Shown here: positions 9,101 to 11,874 of the stretch, piece after piece
Numbering within the stretch: position 1 is the first letter of the stretch
Layout of the letters: every line of letters begins with the position of its first letter
NCBI GenBank assembly: GCA_028565635.1
Contig: JAOXYB010049580.1
Location: 1 to 11,874, forward strand
Reading direction: 5' to 3'
Source of the DNA: Phoronis ovalis
Lineage: Eukaryota > Phoronida > Phoronidae
Length of the DNA: 11,874 nucleotides
Made by a program: the position numbers and the translations under genes
The notes under the pieces: model-generated
The model's input: only the letters and a program-made list of their open reading frames with translations
Database searches by the model: none
What the model was told of the DNA's origin: nothing

Positions 9101-11400
9101 TGGGCAAACACGACAGAATCATCCAGTAGCAGTAGTATGAACATATCTGATGCTCCAAATGTGTCTCGTTTATTTGAATTGGAGGACCAGATTGGAAGAT
9201 GGCCACCAAGATCAAGCAGGTACAGTGGTAACTTATGGTGACATCATTGTCTGCTAGATTTTAATTTCATTCTATAATTGTTTCTCTTTAAAAACCCCCA
9301 GAAATTCTTAGTTTGCCAGTAAAGATGTTATAGGCATGCTATTGGTATATTGTGTTCTACTTAATGTGGTGTTTTTTGGGAGGAAGTTAGACAGGCTCGA
9401 ACGTAGGAATTTATTTTTTTGAATTTTACTACAACATTGAGATTTTGCAGTTTTACCTTTGTGTCAAAAATATGAATCTTTATTTGATGATGCACACATT
9501 TTCCAGCATATTTGCCAGTAATCTTAGAGCTGGAATACCAACAGAAGCATCCAGACCTTCATGTATACCAAGGCTAACGTCCATGCCACCTATTCCAGGA
9601 TTATTTGTACCACCAACCCTGTCAGGTATAGTTGTATTAATGTTTATAATCTCAACAAACTGTGTATGTTATCAAGGCCATAGTTATTAATAGAATTGCA
9701 GTCATTTTTGCACATATAACGCTTTAGTGGCTTTGTTTATATCGATATTGCAGATCCTATAAAAATATTATAATTCAATTCTTGTTTCTATTTTTGTTAA
9801 CTGCGTATTGAAAGTTACTTTGCGTGCCATATGATATAAATTCCAGTATAATGAAAATATGATTCAGCAATGAAAAACGTTGAATATAGAAACTTCCTTT
9901 TTAACAGTTCCAAGAAATTTAAACTAAATAATTAATCAGCAGTGACATAAAATTGAGCTTTCTGCTAACACCTGAATGATGGTTGTCAAGTTGACAGGAT
10001 TTTTTATCAGGGATAGGGTATCTTTGAACTGACAAAAATTTGAAGAAATTTTCTCTGACATTGCAGTTATCTGGAGCTTTCTATAATTACACTGTTAATA
10101 AAATGGGCAAGGCATCCACTATTTCACACAAACATTTTATACTTACTATTAAAATTCCATATGCAATAAAAACATAACAGTTGGAAACAATATAATGAAT
10201 CTGTTATCACATCTTATATCATAAACTAGTGCACATGCATATTGATACTCTTACTGGATTATCAATATTTAGGAGCTATTCAGTAACCCCACAGGAAATT
10301 GGGGGAGATTAGATGTACAGTTTACAATTTTATAAAAAATTGAATTTTCAAAAGATATTATCCAAAATTGACACAAATAAAGGTAATTCATTTCTAAATT
10401 GGAATATTATGTCATTATTAAAATTCTGAAAAGTACTTGTGTTATTTTTACTTTTTTCTAAACTATAGTGTTTTAGAAATTTCAAGCTTTAAAAAAAATA
10501 ATAACGGTTACATTTCATTGAAAATAGTTATATTATGAAATTTGGCATTTTAGCTGATTTAATTTGATTTCGAGAAATGAAATATAGCTAAGAAATCTTT
10601 AAATCGTGCATAAAATGTTTAAAGTATTATATTTTGTATCTGGGAAAATCCAAGATAACTGGCATTTTGGACCAGAATTATATTATATGCAATAAATAGA
10701 TTAAATATATAAATTAAAATTGTATCACAAGACTTAATAACAACATAACATTTATCCATTTATACACTTATAAATACATTTCAATTGAGAGAAAAAAATT
10801 TAAAAAGAAAACCCGGATGAATAAAAAAAATGCTATCCACAGACTTTCTGAATATCACTGAAATCACCAAGAATTTTGCTTTCATTGCTATAAAACAATT
10901 AAAAGGGCAGAGTTCAATATTCCAAAAAGTTGAAATCTCATTACCATTTGATATGGAATAACACCATAAAATTAAATAGCCGACATATATGAAGCAGATA
11001 AGTTTAGTGTTGTAAAGGTAAAACCATTACAATTATTTTGATATCTCGTTCTATGAGTAACACACATTTAAAACTTGGGGCATTTCCAGTCATACTGTAA
11101 GCCCAACAATGAATAATCCAGACTAGCATACTTGTAATCATCTCATAATATTTAGTTTCAGACATGCCAGATATATTCAACATGGACTTCAGCATGGACA
11201 GAATAGATAGAGATTTCAGAGAATTTTTAGAAAGACCGTCTAGTACCCACACTAACAATCATAGTATACCATCAAATACTTTTAATTTTGGAGGACATGC
11301 TTCTACAAATAGTGAACGATTGCCACCATTTACTTATTCCATAGAACAAGTGCATGATAATGACGACTCATCAGGAAGTGACATCATACCTTTGGATTAA
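80..11400 (+). CDS. PIAS: PIAS-family SUMO E3 ligase, 3' part, multi-exon (short form)
   Basis: The gene encodes a PIAS-type E3 ligase. These nuclear proteins hold the Ubc9~SUMO thioester through an SP-RING and direct SUMO to transcription factors and chromatin proteins. The model joins 80-185, 755-828, 1528-1688, 2216-2379, 3316-3469, 9094-9219, 9507-9625 and 11162-11400, which is 1143 nt: 380 codons plus TAA, open throughout. Seen in order: PINIT-to-SP-RING linker (residues 1-45), SP-RING (about 46-115, with C75, H77, C98 and C101), VIDLT SUMO-interacting motif and acidic run, Ser/Pro-rich tail, and a final DIIPLD. The 5' exons (SAP, PINIT) lie before base 1, so no start codon or promoter is visible. 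Known of the family: motif wording such as [12 protein letters not shown] and CPVCDK is diagnostic. The junction at 3469 to 9094 is the least certain one. The paralogue class cannot be assigned; it is probably the single invertebrate PIAS. Confidence 0.93.
186..754 (+). other. intron after exon a (569 nt)
   Basis: The intron runs from GTAAGT to TTTCAG. It is AT-rich, with no coding similarity recognised. An open frame at 551-769 overlaps its end and the next exon in another frame; it reads like intron sequence and is not a gene. Confidence 0.85.
755..828 (+). CDS. PIAS: PIAS exon b: start of SP-RING
   Basis: A 74-nt exon lies between acceptor TATTTCAG (ending 754) and donor CCG|GTAAGG (828/829). 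It completes the split Ile codon and then encodes 24 residues, [20 protein letters not shown] followed by [15 protein letters not shown] is one of the most invariant strings of PIAS proteins and marks the N-terminal side of the SP-RING. The exon ends in phase 0 exactly between Pro and Leu of the conserved CPLGKMR. It is too short to show up as a free-standing open frame, but homology and phase make it firm. Confidence 0.95.
829..1527 (+). other. intron after exon b (699 nt), holds a repeat copy
   Basis: The intron runs from GTAAGG to TATTTCAG. It contains one copy of a diverged dispersed repeat (about 943-1250), whose relative lies in the last intron. Nothing else was recognised. Confidence 0.85.
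943..1250 (+). repeat. diverged dispersed repeat, copy 1
   Basis: It shares ordered blocks with 10107-10310 in the same orientation: GCATCCACCATTTCACACAA against GCATCCACTATTTCACACAA; CATATGCAA with AAACATA; GTGAATCC with TTACCACA against ATGAATCT with TTATCACA; ACTAG; TTGATACTC; and a late AACCCCA. The blocks are separated by small indels, as expected of two old copies of one interspersed element. No coding capacity, terminal repeats or target-site duplication could be made out, so the class is unknown. The ends are approximate. Confidence 0.6.
1528..1688 (+). CDS. PIAS: PIAS exon c: SP-RING zinc-binding core
   Basis: A 161-nt exon lies between acceptor TATTTCAG (ending 1527) and donor GG|GTAATT (1688/1689). 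Starting in phase 0, it encodes residues 61-113 of the window's protein. [20 protein letters not shown] leads into [11 protein letters not shown] and [11 protein letters not shown]. The expected SP-RING zinc ligands are all present: Cys75 and His77 (TCTH), then Cys98 and Cys101 (CPVC). The Trp96 that precedes CPVC and helps contact the E2 is also kept. One departure is Ala70 in PARA, where vertebrate PIAS proteins have Cys; that Cys is not one of the four ligands in the Siz/PIAS structures. The [10 protein letters not shown] wording also differs slightly from the usual YLQMNEKK. The final GG joins C of the next exon to give Gly. Confidence 0.97.
1689..2215 (+). other. intron after exon c (527 nt)
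   Basis: The intron runs from GTAATT to ATTTTACAG. A 76-codon open frame at 1795-2025 lies wholly inside it; it has low-complexity hydrophobic composition and no family resemblance, so it is taken as chance. Nothing else was seen. Confidence 0.85.
2216..2379 (+). CDS. PIAS: PIAS exon d: end of SP-RING and linker
   Basis: A 164-nt exon lies between acceptor TTTTACAG (ending 2215) and donor GAAG|GTAAGG (2379/2380). C completes Gly114, giving the [13 protein letters not shown] block, equivalent to DGLFMEILKYC in vertebrate [17 protein letters not shown] follows, matching the conserved IQFxEDGxWxP motif of the SP-RING C-terminal domain. The rest ([20 protein letters not shown] and a short run to IVE) is less conserved. 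The leftover G joins CT of the next exon to make Ala169. Confidence 0.95.
2380..3315 (+). other. intron after exon d (936 nt)
   Basis: The intron runs from GTAAGG to GTCTTTCAG. It is AT-rich. The ATG at 3279 lies in this intron, so it is not a translation start even though the frame is open from there through the next exon. A minus-strand open frame at 2746-2952 shows no recognisable family. Confidence 0.85.
3316..3469 (+). CDS. PIAS: PIAS exon e, short form ending at an internal donor
   Basis: The last three exons carry the family's C-terminus and need an upstream partner that ends two bases into a codon. Scanning the GTs of exon e in that phase, ATG|GTGCGT at 3470 is the best match to a donor (A at -3, G at -1, G at +3, +5 and +6 as GT). 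TAG|GTCAAT at 3875 is a weaker second choice. The gene's other distal donors (GTATAG, GTACAG, GTAATT) are also imperfect. Splicing at 3470 gives TG+T (Cys) followed by [13 protein letters not shown]. The exon then encodes only VKEE, VIDLT, the acidic run and a short [11 protein letters not shown] end. An unseen intermediate exon cannot be excluded. Confidence 0.55.
3316..4235 (+). CDS. PIAS: PIAS exon e, long read-through form: SIM, acidic run, Ser-rich tail, stop
   Basis: After the acceptor at 3314-3315 the frame set by exon d stays open for 305 codons to TGA at 4233-4235. It begins with VKEE (3324-3335), a SUMO-acceptor-like site. The SUMO-interacting core VIDLT (3354-3368) and an acidic run rich in Glu/Asp (3381-3413) come next, the usual SIM plus acidic patch of PIAS proteins. 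Beyond about 3470 come 255 residues unusually rich in Ser with Pro, Thr and Asn, probably disordered, containing [24 protein letters not shown] and FTPPPAHQ. A frame this long and Ser-biased in AT-rich DNA supports real coding. If the transcript is not spliced at an internal donor, this is an alternative last exon giving a 474-residue product in the window. I recognise no domain in the Ser-rich part. Confidence 0.75.
3354..3413 (+). other. SUMO-interacting motif and acidic patch
   Basis: VIDLT (3354-3368) is followed by [16 protein letters not shown] hydrophobic core, then phosphorylatable serines, then acids is the classic PIAS SIM, which binds the SUMO surface non-covalently. The SSSED context would suit CK2 phosphorylation, known to strengthen PIAS SIMs; that part is inference here. 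Confidence 0.85.
4236..5260 (+). other. candidate 3' UTR of the long form
   Basis: This follows the stop at 4233-4235. It holds an AU-rich stretch with overlapping ATTTA pentamers at 4302-4312 (ATTTATTTATT), an ATTAAA at 4596-4601 and an AATAAA at 5229-5234. U/GU-rich sequence lies at about 5270-5335 (CTTGTATTGTTCTG and TTTGTATTGTGTTG), where a cleavage-stimulating element would sit. The same DNA would be intron in the short form. The end is a guess from the poly(A) signal. Confidence 0.45.
5229..5234 (+). promoter_or_regulatory. candidate poly(A) signal AATAAA (long form)
   Basis: This is the first canonical AATAAA after the long-form stop, about 1 kb downstream, with GU-rich sequence 40-100 nt later. 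Other AATAAA copies at 5447-5452, 5697-5702 and 5813-5818 are alternatives in this AT-rich DNA. Confidence 0.4.
7646..7718 (+). repeat. imperfect direct triplication of a 16-mer
   Basis: TATTCCAGTGAAATCA (7646-7661), TATTCTGGTAAAATCA (7671-7686) and CATTCCAGTAAAATTG (7703-7718) are related 16-mers, spaced 25 and 32 nt start to start. The intervening bases are not alike. This may be a degenerate minisatellite or chance. Confidence 0.4.
7940..8350. repeat. probable relic of an interspersed repeat
   Basis: The patch is visibly richer in G and C than the intron around it. It has ACAGGGAGA (7960-7968) mirrored by TCTCCCTGT (7994-8002), then a near copy TTTCCCTGT (8015-8023), and CATGCC and CATGCA strings further on. 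The composition break and the inverted blocks suggest an old insertion. No transposase, terminal inverted repeat or target duplication is visible, so class and ends are unknown. Confidence 0.35.
8477..8741. repeat. block open on both strands, possible repeat-derived fragment
   Basis: The plus strand is open for 85 codons (8484-8741) and the minus strand for 73 codons (8477-8698) over nearly the same bases, which is unusual in AT-rich intron. Neither translation matches a family I know. Neither is flanked by sites that would make it a good PIAS exon. It could be a fragment of a repeat or retrocopy. Confidence 0.25.
9094..9219 (+). CDS. PIAS: PIAS exon f: Ser-rich C-terminal region
   Basis: A 126-nt exon lies between acceptor AAATTTACAG (ending 9093) and donor AGCAG|GTACAG (9219/9220). 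Only one frame is open, the one entered two bases into a codon. It reads [20 protein letters not shown] and then [19 protein letters not shown]. The serine cluster fits the Ser/Thr-rich region after the SIM in PIAS proteins; [11 protein letters not shown] is unfamiliar. It begins and ends leaving two bases (AG), so it links in phase with exon g. Its assignment rests on frame continuity plus the PIAS-like end of exon h. Confidence 0.75.
9220..9506 (+). other. intron between exons f and g (287 nt)
   Basis: The intron runs from GTACAG to ACATTTTCCAG. No feature was recognised apart from the second acceptor 12 nt downstream, described under exon g. Confidence 0.75.
9507..9625 (+). CDS. PIAS: PIAS exon g: Pro-rich segment
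   Basis: A 119-nt exon lies between acceptor ACATTTTCCAG (ending 9506) and donor TCAG|GTATAG (9625/9626). AG+C makes Ser, followed by [18 protein letters not shown] and then [20 protein letters not shown], a proline-rich, probably disordered stretch. A second acceptor (TTTGCCAG, ending 9518) would start the exon at 9519 in the same frame and drop four residues (IFAS, or equivalently SIFA). The leftover G joins AC of exon h to make Asp. Confidence 0.75.
9626..11161 (+). other. intron between exons g and h (1536 nt), holds a repeat copy
   Basis: The intron runs from GTATAG to TTAGTTTCAG. It is very AT-rich and contains the second copy of the dispersed repeat (about 10107-10310). The minus-strand open frame at 11004-11258 runs over exon h and is its shadow. 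Confidence 0.75.
10107..10310 (+). repeat. diverged dispersed repeat, copy 2
   Basis: It pairs with 943-1250 in the same orientation through ordered shared blocks: GCATCCACTATTTCACACAA, CATATGCAATAAAAACATA, ATGAATCTGTTATCACA, ACTAG, TTGATACTCTTA and AACCCCA. It is shorter than copy 1 by about 100 nt through internal gaps. Element class is unknown and the ends are approximate. Confidence 0.6.
11162..11400 (+). CDS. PIAS: PIAS exon h: last coding exon, family C-terminus
   Basis: The acceptor TTAGTTTCAG ends at 11161. G+AC makes Asp, and the frame runs for 79 residues to TAA (11398-11400). It opens with [18 protein letters not shown] and EFLERPSS, continues through a Ser/Asn-rich stretch and ends [14 protein letters not shown]. 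The terminus closely resembles the Ser-rich, IPDIISLD-type end of vertebrate PIAS1, which is the strongest evidence that these distal exons belong to this gene. The hydrophobic-acidic end flanked by acids and serines could act as a second weak SUMO-binding motif (inference). The ATG at 11164 is internal, not a start. Confidence 0.85.
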
Positions 11401-11874
11401 GGTCAATGTTCAAAATGTGATGACCTTACTTATGGAATTATATTCATCAGGTGGCAACATTGTACCTCATTCTGCTTTTACAGTGATATGAATGGACAGA
11501 CGTTTTAGCTTTATTTATTATAATTTTTAAAATATACATGAGGAAATGTGTATTTAGAACTGCATCAGAAGCCATAATTCCACTGACCTTGTGTTGTACA
11601 CTAACAAGTTCTTCCTATGGAGGATAATTAGACTAAAGAACACCATCTTACAGACTACAAGGAGACATGAAATAACTGATGTGCATATTTGAATGTTTTG
11701 AATATAGCAATTTTGGATAAATAGTGTTTTCCCACTTGGACCTAATTTTTTAATGTTAAAATTTGGCTGGCAACAGGTGTCTCAGGGTGCTTCTAAGGTA
11801 AACTAGACATTCGGTGAGTTGTAAACAACTCCGAGAGTGTACCCCCAGCCAAGAATGCTGCCAGTTGGAGAGAC
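11401..11874 (+). other. 3' UTR of the short form (start)
   Basis: This follows TAA at 11398-11400. No AATAAA or ATTAAA is present up to the window edge (the nearest variant is GATAAA at about 11716), so the UTR probably continues to the right. The last 110 nt can fold: TTGGCTGG (11763-11770) pairs with CCAGCCAA (11846-11853), enclosing a GAGTTG/CAACTC hairpin at 11816-11831. Confidence 0.6.

Noticed and set aside
11004-11258. 84-codon minus-strand frame
   Set aside because: Its right part is antisense to exon h and its left part is intron.
1-11874. tRNA, rRNA, CRISPR array, operon or defence-type system
   Set aside because: No tRNA-like cloverleaf, rRNA signature, regular spacer-repeat pattern or clustered prokaryotic genes was seen. 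The window is one eukaryotic gene, and no undescribed multi-gene system is supported.

Overview
This window is one stretch of a eukaryotic, intron-rich, AT-rich genome. It carries the 3' half of a single plus-strand gene: a PIAS-family SUMO E3 ligase (relative of human PIAS1-4 and Drosophila Su(var)2-10). The low GC, introns of 0.3-5.6 kb, old dispersed repeats and the invertebrate-like, Ser-rich C-terminus suggest an invertebrate animal, perhaps a mollusc or other lophotrochozoan. The phylum is inference only.

Layout. Bases 1-79 are the end of an upstream intron; the gene's start (SAP domain and most of the PINIT domain) lies outside the window. Exons that join in frame are 80-185, 755-828, 1528-1688, 2216-2379, 3316 onward, 9094-9219, 9507-9625 and 11162-11400. 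All boundaries are GT..AG and all codon phases agree. The first four exons encode the PINIT-to-SP-RING linker, the SP-RING with its Cys-His-Cys-Cys zinc ligands, and the segment after it. The fifth encodes a VKEE SUMO-site-like motif, the VIDLT SUMO-interacting motif and an acidic run. The last three encode a Ser/Pro-rich tail ending in DIIPLD, which resembles the ends of vertebrate PIAS proteins.

The main point of interest is the 3' end. The fifth exon can be read through as a 920-nt open exon that ends at its own stop (4233-4235), giving a 255-residue Ser-rich tail. It can instead be spliced from an internal donor (best candidate 3470) across about 5.6 kb to the three distal exons. The locus therefore appears to encode two C-termini on one catalytic core. 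The two tails share a short motif (IPR..SM...P.L), and the distal path has a 12-nt tandem acceptor. The short form totals 380 codons within the window; the long form totals 474.

The rest is intron and UTR: a diverged repeat present in two introns, a patch of probable repeat debris at about 7.6-8.75 kb, AU-rich and poly(A) signals after the long-form stop, and hairpin-forming sequence at the right edge. I found no second gene, RNA gene, CRISPR array or undescribed multi-gene system.
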